The notes under the pieces: generated by a model
The model's database searches: none
Seen by the model: only the letters and a program-made list of their open reading frames with translations
What the model was told of the DNA's origin: nothing
Source of the DNA: Spirosoma utsteinense
GTDB lineage: Bacteria > Bacteroidota > Bacteroidia > Cytophagales > Spirosomataceae
DNA length: 64,000 nucleotides
Assembly: GCF_014282275.1 (NCBI RefSeq)
Contig: NZ_VFIA01000005.1
Span: forward strand, 124,001 to 188,000
Reading direction: 5' to 3'
Position numbers and translations under genes: made by a program
In this document: positions 51,945 to 62,077 of the stretch, piece by piece
How positions within the stretch are numbered: position 1 is the first letter of the stretch
How the letters are laid out: each line of letters opens with the position of its first letter

Positions 51945-53078
51945 ATGAATTATACGAACTATCAGTGTGAGGATTTTGTGGCCGATTCCTATTTTCGGCA
52001 ATGGGTGAAGCAACCCGACGAAGCCTCATCAAGCTACTGGTATGCTTTTCTTACCGCACATCCTGAACAGGCTGAAGCCATCTGGCAGGCAGCCGCCATC
52101 GTGCAGGCAGTAGCGGAAGCTACCGTTGGTCTCACGGCTCCAGCCAATGCGGCAGAAGAAGCCACGATCTGGCAAGCCGTTAGTCGGCAGATACAGGCCA
52201 ATGAGCCATCAACGCCATTTTCCTTTCTGAGCCGTTATCGTAACACGGGCTGGAACTGGCTGGTAGCAGCCGCTTCAATACTCATCGTATTGGGCGCGGG
52301 GTGGTGGGTTCGCAGCCGTCATTTGCCTGCGTCTGGCAACGTTGCTCCCAAACCGGTAGCGATTCAGTCGCCCATTTCTCAGATCGAGCAAAAAAACACG
52401 ACCCCTAAACCCCGCCTGGTGTCTCTGCCCGATGGAAGTTCGGTCATACTTAAACAAGGCAGTCAGATTCGGTACTCCACTCAGTTCGATGCACCCAGAC
52501 GCATCGTTCACCTGACCGGAGAAGCGTATTTCGAAGTAGCCAGGAACCCGGCGCGACCCTTCTTTGTCTACGCCCATGGCCTGGTCACTAAAGTTTTGGG
52601 TACCAGCTTCAACGTGCGGGCCTACAGCGCTGATACGGATGTGGTGGTGACTGTACGCTCCGGCCGGGTTGCCGTATTTACTGAATCGGATGAAACACAT
52701 CGGCAAAAAGTGGAGTCCCCGGCGCTGGAAGGAATCGTGCTGACTCAAAACCAGCAGATCGTATTTGCCCGTCGGGCAGTGGCGCTAATCAAACCCAGCG
52801 AAATCAGTCCAGCTATTGCCCGAACGGTATTCCCGCTCCATGCAGCCAGTTTCGTGTTCGAAGCCCGGCCGGTTGGCGAGGTATTCGATCAACTGGCGGA
52901 CGTATACGGAATCCGTATTCTGTACGATAAAGCCACGCTGGGCCTATGCCGGATAACGGCCGATTTATCGGATGAGTCGTTGTCGGAGAAGATGCTTATT
53001 ATCTGCAAAACCATCGAAGCCAGTTATAAACTTACCAACAACCAACTTGTCGTTTCGGGTCAGGGCTGTCGCCCCTGA
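51945..53078 (+). CDS. FecR family anti-sigma factor
   Basis: This 377-residue protein has a cytoplasmic N-terminal part of about 100 residues, one membrane segment at about 105-124 (WLVAAASILIVLGAGWWV), a FecR domain (VSLPDGSSVILKQGSQIRYS, GEAYFEVARNPARPFFVYA, VLGTSFNVRAY) and a DUF4974 C-terminal domain (LADVYGIRILYD, ITADLSDESL). It spans the inner membrane and conveys the receptor signal to the sigma factor encoded upstream. The 105-nt gap to the sigma gene has no clear terminator, so they are probably cotranscribed. Confidence 0.92.
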   Translation: MNYTNYQCEDFVADSYFRQWVKQPDEASSSYWYAFLTAHPEQAEAIWQAAAIVQAVAEATVGLTAPANAAEEATIWQAVSRQIQANEPSTPFSFLSRYRNTGWNWLVAAASILIVLGAGWWVRSRHLPASGNVAPKPVAIQSPISQIEQKNTTPKPRLVSLPDGSSVILKQGSQIRYSTQFDAPRRIVHLTGEAYFEVARNPARPFFVYAHGLVTKVLGTSFNVRAYSADTDVVVTVRSGRVAVFTESDETHRQKVESPALEGIVLTQNQQIVFARRAVALIKPSEISPAIARTVFPLHAASFVFEARPVGEVFDQLADVYGIRILYDKATLGLCRITADLSDESLSEKMLIICKTIEASYKLTNNQLVVSGQGCRP

Positions 53079-53210
53079 CCGGTCGTCCTTTCGTTAAAAC
53101 TTTATATCACTCAGTAACCGACACCTTATGATTCGAACGAGTAAGTGAAAAATGAAGCCAGCAATGCGCCAACATCGCTGACTTCGGTATTAATCCCTGG
53201 TCGCTAAACC

Positions 53211-53233
53211 TGCATCTGCTTTTGGCAGATGTA
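53211..53233 (+). promoter_or_regulatory. Hairpin in the susC leader
   Basis: CATCTGC and GCAGATG, extended by a G-T and a T-A pair, enclose TTTTG, about 47 nt before the susC start in the 200-nt gap after fecR. It has no T-run, so a role in mRNA stability or translation is more likely than termination. Confidence 0.4.
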
Positions 53234-53279
53234 CGGGAAGATTTTGCCACTGTTTTCTTAACAAAACCCGCTCAAATTT

Positions 53280-56200
53280 ATGAACAACTGCTTAGTATCC
53301 AATGAGATTGGATGGAAAGTCATGAGGTTAACCCTACTTCACCTACTGCTGGGTATACTCTTCGTCAACGTTTCTCTGGCAACCGACGGAAGCGCCCAGG
53401 ACGTGCTCAACCGGCGTATTACGCTCCAGGTTTCCGATCAGAACGTGAGCGAGGTGCTGGCCCGCATCGAGAAACTAGCCGATGTGAAATTTTCGTACAG
53501 CCCGGATCTGATTCAGGTCAACCAGCGAATCACGCTATCGACAACCAATCAACCGCTGGCCCAGGTCCTGTCGGCCTTACTCAATCCGTTACAGGTCAAC
53601 TATGAAATCGTTGGCAGTCGGCTCGTGCTCACCCGCAGCAACGCATCTGCCTCGCGGCTACCCAACACCGCAACGGCCGTGCCCCCCATTACCATACAGG
53701 GTCGGGTACTCGATGAGCAGGGCAAATCCATTCCGGGGTCGACGGTCCTGCTGAAAGGAACGACGACGACCGGTACGGTTACCGACGCCGAAGGTGCTTT
53801 TAGCCTAAGTGTACCGGATGGTACGGGAACACTCGTTGTTTCGTCCATCGGCTATACGGCCCAGGAGGTTGCCATCAACAACCGCACGTCGATCGATGTG
53901 ACACTGAAAACGGATGTGAAGGCCCTGAACGAAGTGGTGGTCGTTGGGTATGGTACCCAAAAACGGTCGGACCTGACCGGGTCGGTCGGTAGCGTTAAAA
54001 GTGCCGAACTACTCGACCGGCCGGCGGTCAACATCGAGCAGTCGTTACAGGGTCGGATTGCCGGGGTAAACGTATCGGTCAACTCAGGCCGGCCGGGCGG
54101 TAACACCAACGTCCGTATTCGGGGTTTCAGCTCCATCAACGCCACCAACAATCCACTGTATGTTGTTGACGGAATCATTTGGGCCGCCGGTATCGACGCA
54201 CTGAACCCGGCCGATATCGAAGCCATCGACGTGCTGAAAGATGCGTCGGCAACGGCTATCTACGGAACGCGGGGTGCCAACGGTGTTATTCTGGTGACCA
54301 CCAAGCGGGGCCGCAAAGGAGGCACGGTTAGCTATGATACGTATGTCAGTTCCAGCACTATTGCCCGGAAGCGCGATCTGCTGAACGCCCGGGAGTTTCT
54401 GGATCTGGAAGACCGGGCCTACCAGAATGTCGCCAAGTATGACCCAACCGGTTGGGCTAGCGGCAAGTATGCCGATAAAGACCCGAGGATCAAACGGACG
54501 GCGCTGATCGGCAAACTGTTCGACGCCAACCTGAACCCGCTCTATGACGTCGACTGGCAGGACGAAACTACCCGGACCGCCATCAGCCAGAACCATAACC
54601 TGGGCTTTACCGGCGGCAGCGACCAGACGACCTTCGGTCTCTTTCTGAACTACAATGACAACCAGGGTATCATCAAAAATACGTACCTGAAGCGTTATAC
54701 AGGCCGGTTGGTGATGGATAGTCAACTCAAACCGTGGCTGAAAGTAGGCGCTACGCTGAACTACAGCAACTCCGACGAACGCCGGGCCGACGAAGGGGTT
54801 GGCGGCAACAACATTCCCCGGATGCTGATCGAGATGATTCCCATCGTGCCCATTCGCTACCCGGATGGTACGTATGGCAAGCGGCAGGATTACCCTGATA
54901 TGGAAAGTGGTGATAACCCCGTTGCCTTGTCGAACGAAGACAATCGCCAGTTTAAAAAGCAGGTTTTCGGTGCCAACGCCTACGCCAATATTAACTTCAG
55001 GCCGGGTCTGGATTTCCGCACGACACTAGGGGCCAACATGTCGAGCCAGTACAACCCGTTCTCCGAAACCAATCTCGTGCAGCTGTCGCGGCCCTTCCGG
55101 GGATATGCGGAGATCTGGAGTTACGACACCAAGTTCCTGCAATGGCAGAACTACCTGACCTATAATAAGCAGATCAACTCGTCGAACTCAATCAACATTG
55201 TAGCGGGTGCCGAATTCCAGAAATACAACTACCTGCAATGGTTTGCGGGGGTGGAGAGTCTGCCCGACAACTATTACCAGTACTACAACCTGGGCGTTAG
55301 TGCCAACCCGCTGCCGCCCACCTCGTCGTATACCGGTTACCAGATGGCGTCGTACTTTGCGCGGGCCAATTACAACCTGAACGACAAGATCCTGGTGACG
55401 GCAACGGGCCGTTTCGACGGATCGTCGCGCTTCGGGGCCAACAACAAGTTCGCCTTCTTCCCATCGGCAGCGGTGGCCTGGCGGGTATCGCAGGAAGATT
55501 TCCTGAAAAGCAGCAGCCTGATATCGGATCTTAAAATCCGGGCGAGCTACGGCCTGACCGGAAACTCGGAGATCAATTCATACCAGTCGCAGGCCAATCT
55601 GGCCTCCAACACCTCGGTCTTTGGTGGACAGCGCGCAACCGGCACGGTTATCAATACACTGGCTAACCCTGACCTGCGCTGGGAAAAAACAGCCCAGTAT
55701 GACCTGGGCCTGTCGATGGCGCTGCTTAAAGGCCGCATCAATTTCGAAGCCGATGTGTACCTCAAAGAGACCCGCGATCTGCTGCTTTCTGCGCCTGTCC
55801 CCTACTCCAGCGGTTACGCTAACATCTTCAAAAACGTGGGCAGTATGCAGAATAAAGGACTGGAACTCGGCCTGACTACGATCAACGTCGACAACAAAGA
55901 CCTTACCTGGTCGACCACGTTCAATATATCGTTCCTGAAAAACCGGGTAACGGCGCTGGGCGAGGCTAACGATGACATCTTTCCTAACCCGCAGTTCCTC
56001 AACAACACGAATATCCTGCGCGTGGGAGAGTCGGTAGGTTCGTTCTACGGACTGGTTCGCACGGGAACCTGGCAGACGTCGGAAGCGGACCAGGCTGCCC
56101 GGTACGGCCGCGTGCCCGGCGACCTGAAATACCTCGACCTGAACAATGACGGGCAGATCAATGACCAGGACCGCCAGATCACCGGCAAAGGGATTCCTAC

Positions 56201-56693
56201 GGCTTACGGTACGTTCAGTAACACGGTGCGCTTCAAAGGCTTTGACCTGACGGCCGACCTTCAGTTCTCCTACGGCAACGATATCCTGAACCTGACCCAC
56301 CACTCAGCGCTCGACCGGACTGGCCAGGCTAACAGCTATGGTGAGGTGCTGACGGGCTGGACGCCTGCCAACCAGAATACGTTCATTGCCGAAGCGCGCC
56401 CATCGTACGTGTATTATGACTCCAAGATCGATTCGTACAAAGTGGAAGATGGTTCGTTCCTGCGGGGCCGTAACCTGATCCTGGGGTATACCTTCCCAAC
56501 GACGCTGGTGCAGAAGCTGAAGCTTAGCCGCCTGCGGGTATATGCCTCGGCGCAGAACTTCTTCGTTCTCACGAAATACAGCGGTTACGATCCCGAAGTG
56601 TCGACCTACGGCGACGCGTTTGCGCAGGGCATCCAGTTCTTCGACTACCCGAAATCGCACGTGCTGACCGCCGGCCTGAACGTTTCTTTCTAA
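53280..56693 (+). CDS. SusC/RagA-type TonB-dependent receptor with STN domain
   Basis: This 1137-residue protein has a signal peptide after a short leader (ATG 53322 is an alternative start directly at MRLTLLHLLLGILF). An STN domain at about 45-120 (ITLQVSDQNVSEVLARIEKL) contacts FecR; then come a carboxypeptidase-regulatory-like domain (about 138-220), the SusC hinge VVVGYGTQKRSDLTGSV, a plug with RIRGFSSINATNNPLYVVDG, and a barrel ending ILTAGLNVSF-like (HVLTAGLNVSF). It imports glycans across the outer membrane with the lipoprotein SusD encoded 24 nt downstream. The STN domain matches the FecI/FecR genes upstream. Confidence 0.95.
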   Translation: MNNCLVSNEIGWKVMRLTLLHLLLGILFVNVSLATDGSAQDVLNRRITLQVSDQNVSEVLARIEKLADVKFSYSPDLIQVNQRITLSTTNQPLAQVLSALLNPLQVNYEIVGSRLVLTRSNASASRLPNTATAVPPITIQGRVLDEQGKSIPGSTVLLKGTTTTGTVTDAEGAFSLSVPDGTGTLVVSSIGYTAQEVAINNRTSIDVTLKTDVKALNEVVVVGYGTQKRSDLTGSVGSVKSAELLDRPAVNIEQSLQGRIAGVNVSVNSGRPGGNTNVRIRGFSSINATNNPLYVVDGIIWAAGIDALNPADIEAIDVLKDASATAIYGTRGANGVILVTTKRGRKGGTVSYDTYVSSSTIARKRDLLNAREFLDLEDRAYQNVAKYDPTGWASGKYADKDPRIKRTALIGKLFDANLNPLYDVDWQDETTRTAISQNHNLGFTGGSDQTTFGLFLNYNDNQGIIKNTYLKRYTGRLVMDSQLKPWLKVGATLNYSNSDERRADEGVGGNNIPRMLIEMIPIVPIRYPDGTYGKRQDYPDMESGDNPVALSNEDNRQFKKQVFGANAYANINFRPGLDFRTTLGANMSSQYNPFSETNLVQLSRPFRGYAEIWSYDTKFLQWQNYLTYNKQINSSNSINIVAGAEFQKYNYLQWFAGVESLPDNYYQYYNLGVSANPLPPTSSYTGYQMASYFARANYNLNDKILVTATGRFDGSSRFGANNKFAFFPSAAVAWRVSQEDFLKSSSLISDLKIRASYGLTGNSEINSYQSQANLASNTSVFGGQRATGTVINTLANPDLRWEKTAQYDLGLSMALLKGRINFEADVYLKETRDLLLSAPVPYSSGYANIFKNVGSMQNKGLELGLTTINVDNKDLTWSTTFNISFLKNRVTALGEANDDIFPNPQFLNNTNILRVGESVGSFYGLVRTGTWQTSEADQAARYGRVPGDLKYLDLNNDGQINDQDRQITGKGIPTAYGTFSNTVRFKGFDLTADLQFSYGNDILNLTHHSALDRTGQANSYGEVLTGWTPANQNTFIAEARPSYVYYDSKIDSYKVEDGSFLRGRNLILGYTFPTTLVQKLKLSRLRVYASAQNFFVLTKYSGYDPEVSTYGDAFAQGIQFFDYPKSHVLTAGLNVSF

Positions 56694-56717
56694 TCAACAA
56701 TCCGAAACGGACAAATC

Positions 56718-58223
56718 ATGACTACATACATCAAACATATTGGCAGGACCTTGCTTTGCGGCACCCTGCTGTTTGGCAGCTTCAGCTGCTCGGATTACCT
56801 GGAGGAAGTCAACAAATCAAACTTCACCCAGCAGAACTATTTCACCTCCGCCAGTCAGGCACAGTCGGCCGTCGACGGCATTTATGGGGGCCTGCGCCTA
56901 TTCGACGATGACAACGGCTATGGCGAACGGCCCTGGGTAACCCTGGAGCTGATCAATGGGCATGCCACGTCGCTGGGGCAAAGTTTTTATAACAACCAGT
57001 TCATCAACCAGACGGCTGATGCGGCTAACCCACCCTTCCGCCGGATCTGGCAAATCAGTTACAATTATATTGGCAACGCCAACCTGGCCATTCAGCGGAT
57101 ACCGGGGATTACGATGGACGAGGGTCTCAAGAAATCCCTGCTGGGACAAACCTACTTCCTGCGGGCGTTCTTCTATTATCAGCTGGTTCGGCTCTATGGC
57201 GATGTCCCCCTCATAACCGGCCCCATCGACGCTACCAGCGCTGAATTATACGCGGCCCGGTCGCCACAGGCCGATGTATATTCCCTTATCCTGAGCGACC
57301 TGGCCATGGCCGAACAGGCGGGTCTTCCAGTTTCGGACCAGACGGGCCGCATCTCGACCGGCGCGGTCAAATCCCTGCTTTCCAGCGTTTACCTGACTAT
57401 GGCAGGCTACCCGCTGCAAAAGACGGAGAACTACCAGAAAGCGGCTGCCAAAGCGCAGGAAGTGCTGGCTACGGGGGCCTATCCGCTCTTTACGTCGTAC
57501 GATTACCTGCATGACAACGCCCACAAAAATCAGGGTGAGCTGATCCTCCAGGCTCAGTATGCTACGGGCATTGTCAACAACTCGATCAGTGCCATGGTGA
57601 TTCCATACTTCGCCCGGGTTTCAGTATACGGCGATGAATACGGGGCGCTTATTCCAACAGAAGCGTTCTACAACAGCTATGAGCCGGGCGACTTACGGGC
57701 GCAGGAGCGGCAGTTCTTCTTCACGCAGTATCCGTCGATTACAGATACGACGAAAGTGGTCAAGTTCGGGGTTCATGCCTTGTACAAGTATTTCCACAAG
57801 GAGAGCGCGCTGAACCGCAACGTCAACACCGACGAGAACTGGACGCTGTTACGGTCGCCGGAGGTGATGCTGATCTTTGCCGAAGCATCCAACGAGGTGA
57901 GTGGTCCTACGCAGGCGGCCTATAACGCCGTGAACACCATCCGGGCGCGGGCGAAGCTGAAACCGCTGGCGGGTCTGACCAAAGATCAGTTCCGTGAGGC
58001 CATTTGGAAAGAGCGTTATCACGAGTTGGCTTACGAGAACAAGGCTTACTTCGATACGCAGCGTACCCGCAAAGCCTATGACGTGATCAACAACCGGTTC
58101 GTCAATGTTATCGGTTTCAAGAACGAAAGCGGCACCACCTTTACGGAGAAATACCTCCTGTGGGGGGTTCCCCAATATGAAATCAACAATAACAAAAAAC
58201 TGACCCAGAATCCGGGCTGGTAG
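56718..58223 (+). CDS. RagB/SusD family glycan-binding lipoprotein
   Basis: This 501-residue protein has a lipoprotein signal with Cys24 (LLFGSFSCSDYLEE). SusD features include YFTSASQAQSAVDGIYGGLR, AFFYYQLVRLYGDVPLI, AVKSLLSSVYLTMAGYPL, MLIFAEASNEV and WKERYHELAYENKAYFDTQR, with the C-terminal LTQNPGW that is typical of the family. It caps the SusC barrel and binds the oligosaccharide at the cell surface. It forms an operon with susC, and an intrinsic terminator follows its stop. The nearby GH92 gene suggests alpha-mannosides as substrate. Confidence 0.95.
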   Translation: MTTYIKHIGRTLLCGTLLFGSFSCSDYLEEVNKSNFTQQNYFTSASQAQSAVDGIYGGLRLFDDDNGYGERPWVTLELINGHATSLGQSFYNNQFINQTADAANPPFRRIWQISYNYIGNANLAIQRIPGITMDEGLKKSLLGQTYFLRAFFYYQLVRLYGDVPLITGPIDATSAELYAARSPQADVYSLILSDLAMAEQAGLPVSDQTGRISTGAVKSLLSSVYLTMAGYPLQKTENYQKAAAKAQEVLATGAYPLFTSYDYLHDNAHKNQGELILQAQYATGIVNNSISAMVIPYFARVSVYGDEYGALIPTEAFYNSYEPGDLRAQERQFFFTQYPSITDTTKVVKFGVHALYKYFHKESALNRNVNTDENWTLLRSPEVMLIFAEASNEVSGPTQAAYNAVNTIRARAKLKPLAGLTKDQFREAIWKERYHELAYENKAYFDTQRTRKAYDVINNRFVNVIGFKNESGTTFTEKYLLWGVPQYEINNNKKLTQNPGW

Positions 58224-58239
58224 GCGTTGGCTGTTGACG

Positions 58240-58276
58240 AAAAAGGGTAAATCGGCATCGTTGATTTACCCTTTTT
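58240..58276 (+). terminator. Intrinsic terminator after susD
   Basis: AAAAAGGGTAAATC (58240-58253) pairs exactly with GATTTACCCTTTTT (58263-58276), with a 9-nt loop and T-run. It ends the susCD transcript and separates it from the GH92 gene. Confidence 0.9.
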
Positions 58277-58380
58277 CATTCTTGCCGACTTCGTCAGTAC
58301 CTTGTAGAGCGGAACACGAAAGCCGGCTCAATCTCTTCTCTGATCGCCGGAGCGTTCTGGCGCTCCGGCAACCAACAGGT

Positions 58381-60672
58381 ATGAAAAAAAGACTGTTATT
58401 ACTTTCCCTGGTAGCGATGGCTACGCATGGCGTTGCCCAACCCGTAACTACGGCTTCTGATCCGGTTGAGTGGGTGAATCCGCTTATCGGTACCGACTCT
58501 AAACCCAGCCTTTCCAACGGCAATACCTACCCAGCCATTGCCCTACCCTGGGGCATGAACTTCTGGATGCCGCAAACCGGCAAAATGGGCAGCGGCTGGG
58601 CCTACACCTACGCAGCCGACAAGATCCGGGGGTTCAAACAAACCCACCAGCCGTCGCCCTGGATGAATGATTACGGCCAGTTTTCCATTATGCCCGTTAC
58701 GGGGAAACTACGCATCGATGAGGAGGAGCGGGCCAGCTGGTACTCCCACAAAGCCGAAGTCGTGAAACCCTACTACTACAGTGTGTACCTCGCCGATCAT
58801 GATGTTACAACAGAAATTGCGCCTACCGAGCGGGCCGCCAGTTTCCGCTTCACGTTCCCCAAAACCGACAGTTCGTATGTAGTGGTCGACGCGTTCGATA
58901 AGGGCTCGTACGTAAAAATCATTCCCGGTCAGCGTAAGATCATTGGCTACACGACCCGAAATAGTGGCGGGGTGCCGGAGAACTTCAAAAACTACTTTGT
59001 CATTTACTTCGACAAGCCGTTTACAACGGCCCAGGCCTGGCACGGTAAGACACTGACAAAGGATACCATCGAAATTCAATCGGCGCATGCCGGTGCGGTG
59101 GTTCAGTTCAAAACGACAAAAGGGGAACAGGTTCATGCCCGTATTGCTTCCTCGTTCATTAGCTATGAGCAGGCCGAACTGAACCTGAAGGAAATTGGCA
59201 ACGATTCGTTCGATGCAGTCAAACAGAAGGCCAAAGCGGCCTGGAACAAAGAATTGGGCCGTATACGGGCAGAAGGCGGTTCGCCCGCTCAGATGCAGAC
59301 CTTCTATTCCTGCCTGTACCGTTCGCTGCTGTTCCCGCGGAAGTTTTTCGAGTTCGATGCCAATAAAAAAGTGGTCCATTACAGCCCTTACAATGGGAAG
59401 GTATTACCGGGCTACATGTTTACCGACACGGGTTTCTGGGACACCTTCCGGTCTATGTTCCCTTTCCTGAACCTGATGTACCCATCGCTGAACGCGCAGA
59501 TGCAGGAAGGGCTGGCCAATGCCTATAAAGAAGGGGGCTGGCTACCCGAATGGGCCAGTCCCGGCCTACGCAGCGTTATGGTCGGCTCCAACTCGGCCTC
59601 CGTTATTGCCGATGCCTACCTGAAAGGCGGGCGCGGGTATGATATCAATACGCTGTATGAAGCGGTCCTCAAAAACTCGGAAAACGAAGGACCTATGGAC
59701 GCCGTTGGCCGACGGGGGGCGCCGTATTACAACAAGCTGGGTTATGTCCCTTACGATGTCAACATCAATGAGAACGCAGCCCGGACGCTGGAATACGCTT
59801 ATGATGACTTTGCCATTTACCAACTGGCCAAAGCCCTGAAACGACCCCAGACCGAAATCGACCGGTTTGCCAAGCGCAGCCTGAACTACCGGAATCTGTT
59901 CGATAAAGAAACGGGCCTGATGCGCGGCAAGAATCAGGATGGTTCGTTTCAATCGCCGTTCAACCCATTCAAGTGGGGCGACGCCTTTACGGAAGGTAAC
60001 AGCTGGCATTACACCTGGTCGGTATTTCACGACGTGCAGGGATTGGTCGATCTGATGGGTGGGCGACAGAAATTTGTATCGAAACTGGACTCGGTCTTCA
60101 CCATTCCGCCGATTTACGATGAAAGCTATTACAAGAGCGTCATCCACGAAATCCGGGAGATGCAGATCGCTAACATGGGGCAGTATGCACATGGCAACCA
60201 GCCTATTCAGCACATGATCTACTTATACAATTACGCGGGTGAGCCGTGGAAAGCCCAGTACTGGCTGCGCGAGGTCATGAACCGGTTGTACCTGCCAACG
60301 CCGGATGGCTACTGTGGCGACGAGGATAACGGGCAAACATCGGCCTGGTATGTGTTTACCGCCATGGGTTTCTACCCCGTTTGTCCGGCAACAGATCAAT
60401 ATGTGATGGGAGCGCCTTTGTTCAAAAAGGTAACCGCTACCCTGGAAAACGGCAGGAAGATCGTTATCAATGCCGCCAACAACAGCGATCAGAATCGTTA
60501 TATCAACACGATGCGCCTGAACCAGAAAGCCTATGGTAAAAACTGGCTCAGTCATAAAGAGCTACAACAGGGTGCCGTAATCGACTTCGACATGTCGGCT
60601 ACGCCCAACAAACAGCGGGGCACCACCCCGCAGGACTTTCCCTATTCGCTCTCTACAGATAAAGGAAAGTAA
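58381..60672 (+). CDS. GH92 family alpha-mannosidase, exported
   Basis: From ATG 58381 the product has 763 residues and a signal peptide (MKKRLLLLSLVAMATHGVAQ). The open frame to 58234 covers the susD terminator and is rejected. GH92 features are VNPLIGTDSKPSLSNGNTYP, LPWGMNFWMPQTG, GFWDTFRSMFPFLNLMYP and GDEDNGQTSAWYVFTAMGFYPV, whose acidic residues carry the calcium-dependent catalytic base. GH92 enzymes are inverting exo-alpha-mannosidases, mostly alpha-1,2. It supplies the saccharifying enzyme for the preceding SusC/SusD locus. Confidence 0.93.
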   Translation: MKKRLLLLSLVAMATHGVAQPVTTASDPVEWVNPLIGTDSKPSLSNGNTYPAIALPWGMNFWMPQTGKMGSGWAYTYAADKIRGFKQTHQPSPWMNDYGQFSIMPVTGKLRIDEEERASWYSHKAEVVKPYYYSVYLADHDVTTEIAPTERAASFRFTFPKTDSSYVVVDAFDKGSYVKIIPGQRKIIGYTTRNSGGVPENFKNYFVIYFDKPFTTAQAWHGKTLTKDTIEIQSAHAGAVVQFKTTKGEQVHARIASSFISYEQAELNLKEIGNDSFDAVKQKAKAAWNKELGRIRAEGGSPAQMQTFYSCLYRSLLFPRKFFEFDANKKVVHYSPYNGKVLPGYMFTDTGFWDTFRSMFPFLNLMYPSLNAQMQEGLANAYKEGGWLPEWASPGLRSVMVGSNSASVIADAYLKGGRGYDINTLYEAVLKNSENEGPMDAVGRRGAPYYNKLGYVPYDVNINENAARTLEYAYDDFAIYQLAKALKRPQTEIDRFAKRSLNYRNLFDKETGLMRGKNQDGSFQSPFNPFKWGDAFTEGNSWHYTWSVFHDVQGLVDLMGGRQKFVSKLDSVFTIPPIYDESYYKSVIHEIREMQIANMGQYAHGNQPIQHMIYLYNYAGEPWKAQYWLREVMNRLYLPTPDGYCGDEDNGQTSAWYVFTAMGFYPVCPATDQYVMGAPLFKKVTATLENGRKIVINAANNSDQNRYINTMRLNQKAYGKNWLSHKELQQGAVIDFDMSATPNKQRGTTPQDFPYSLSTDKGK

Positions 60673-60687
60673 GGAACACCTCCACAT

Positions 60688-60741
60688 TTCGGCCCGTCAC
60701 GCCGGCATTCCTGACCAGGAACGCTGTTGTGACGGGCCGAA
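60688..60741. terminator. Inverted repeat after the GH92 gene
   Basis: TTCGGCCCGTCAC (60688-60700) pairs exactly with GTGACGGGCCGAA (60729-60741). An inner GCATTCCT/AGGAACGC stem with one mismatch extends it. It starts 15 nt after the GH92 stop. Confidence 0.65.
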
Positions 60742-60919
60742 GCAGTTATGGCCTATTTAGAAAAAAGCCATTTTTTCTAAGGTAAAAACGGCAAAAGGCA
60801 GGCTATTCCACCAAAATTAAAGCCTTTTACTTATCTTGAGTACCTCACGTAAAGCCCGTTGACAAACCCCGCTCCAGAGGCATTCTCCGGGACGATTATA
60901 CTGTTGACTCTACAACCTG

Positions 60920-62068
60920 ATGAAAACAAATCGACGTAATTTTCTGCAAAGAACAACGCGTAACGGACTGGCCCTGCTCTCTGCCAGCACGCTCACCGCC
61001 GAAGCCTCTTCGCTCCTGTTACCCAATGGGACGCCACCTGAAGAGACTGCCCACAGCCCGGCCCGCCTGAAACCCGATCATGTTGTCCGGTCGCTACCCG
61101 AAAACATGGTATGGGGCTATTTCGGAGCCGATGTTCCACCCGTTTTCAAGGTGAAAGACGGCGACGTAGTCGAGATCCAGACGGTCAACCCATCGGGCGT
61201 GAGCCGGACTAACCCCGAGGAATTTTACACCAAAAATAAGTTGCCCCTCGATCAGCATGCGCAGGAAGTGATCGCTATTCTGAAGAACGTAAAACCTGAA
61301 CCGTCGGGCATTCGGGGACACATGCTCACCGGACCCGTCTACATCGATGGTGCGCAACCCGGCGACAGTCTGGAAATTCGGATACTGGATATAACGTTTC
61401 CGGCAGGTTTCGGCGTCAACAGCGTCTGGCCCGGTGGCGGGGGCATTCCCGATGCCGTGACTACCCGCGAGACGTTCGTATATCGCTATGATACAAAGCG
61501 AAAAATGGCACTGCTCAAAGAGGGCGTCGAGATTCCACTGAAGCCATTTATGGGCGTAATGGCCGTATCCCCACCGGCAGATATGGGCCGCCAGAGTTCG
61601 ATTCCGCCCGCCTTCTTCGGTGGCAACCTGGACATCAAGCACCTCACCAAAGGCACCACCCTGCACCTCCCCGTATCGGTACCGGGCGCACTCTTTACAA
61701 CTGGCGACGGGCATGGAGCCCAGGGTAACGGCGAAGTGAGTGGCGTAGCCATTGAAACGGCCCTCAACCTGACCGTCAAGTTTATTGTCCATAAAGGAAA
61801 GGCCCTCAAACAACCACGCGCCGAAACACCTACCCATTTTATTGCTGTTGGCCTGGACAAAGACCTGAACAAAGCCATGAAAAATGCCCTCTCCGAAGCG
61901 GTTGCTTTTATGAAAGATGAGATGGGCTTTACCTTTAACGAAGCCTTATCGATTGCCAGTACGGCCGTCGACTTCGAAGTAAGTCAGGTCGTCGACCAAA
62001 CGCTGGGCGTTCACGCCATGATCCCAAAATCCATTTTCACCAACAGGAAGTTCAGTTACTGGTCATAA
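60920..62068 (+). CDS. Acetamidase/formamidase family protein, probably Tat-exported
   Basis: This 382-residue protein begins with a twin-arginine signal (NRRNFLQRTTRNGLALL). The FmdA/AmdA fold is shown by GDVVEIQTVNPSG, GHMLTGPVYIDGAQPGDSLEIRI, PFMGVMAVSPP, FFGGNLDIKHLTKGTTLHLPV and GDGHGAQGNGEVSGVAIE. Family members hydrolyse short amides such as formamide or acetamide to ammonia and the acid. Periplasmic location via Tat is predicted from the signal. It is a single gene, convergent with the H-NOX pseudogene, and its true substrate is uncertain. Confidence 0.88.
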   Translation: MKTNRRNFLQRTTRNGLALLSASTLTAEASSLLLPNGTPPEETAHSPARLKPDHVVRSLPENMVWGYFGADVPPVFKVKDGDVVEIQTVNPSGVSRTNPEEFYTKNKLPLDQHAQEVIAILKNVKPEPSGIRGHMLTGPVYIDGAQPGDSLEIRILDITFPAGFGVNSVWPGGGGIPDAVTTRETFVYRYDTKRKMALLKEGVEIPLKPFMGVMAVSPPADMGRQSSIPPAFFGGNLDIKHLTKGTTLHLPVSVPGALFTTGDGHGAQGNGEVSGVAIETALNLTVKFIVHKGKALKQPRAETPTHFIAVGLDKDLNKAMKNALSEAVAFMKDEMGFTFNEALSIASTAVDFEVSQVVDQTLGVHAMIPKSIFTNRKFSYWS

Positions 62069-62077
62069 GCAAAGCCT

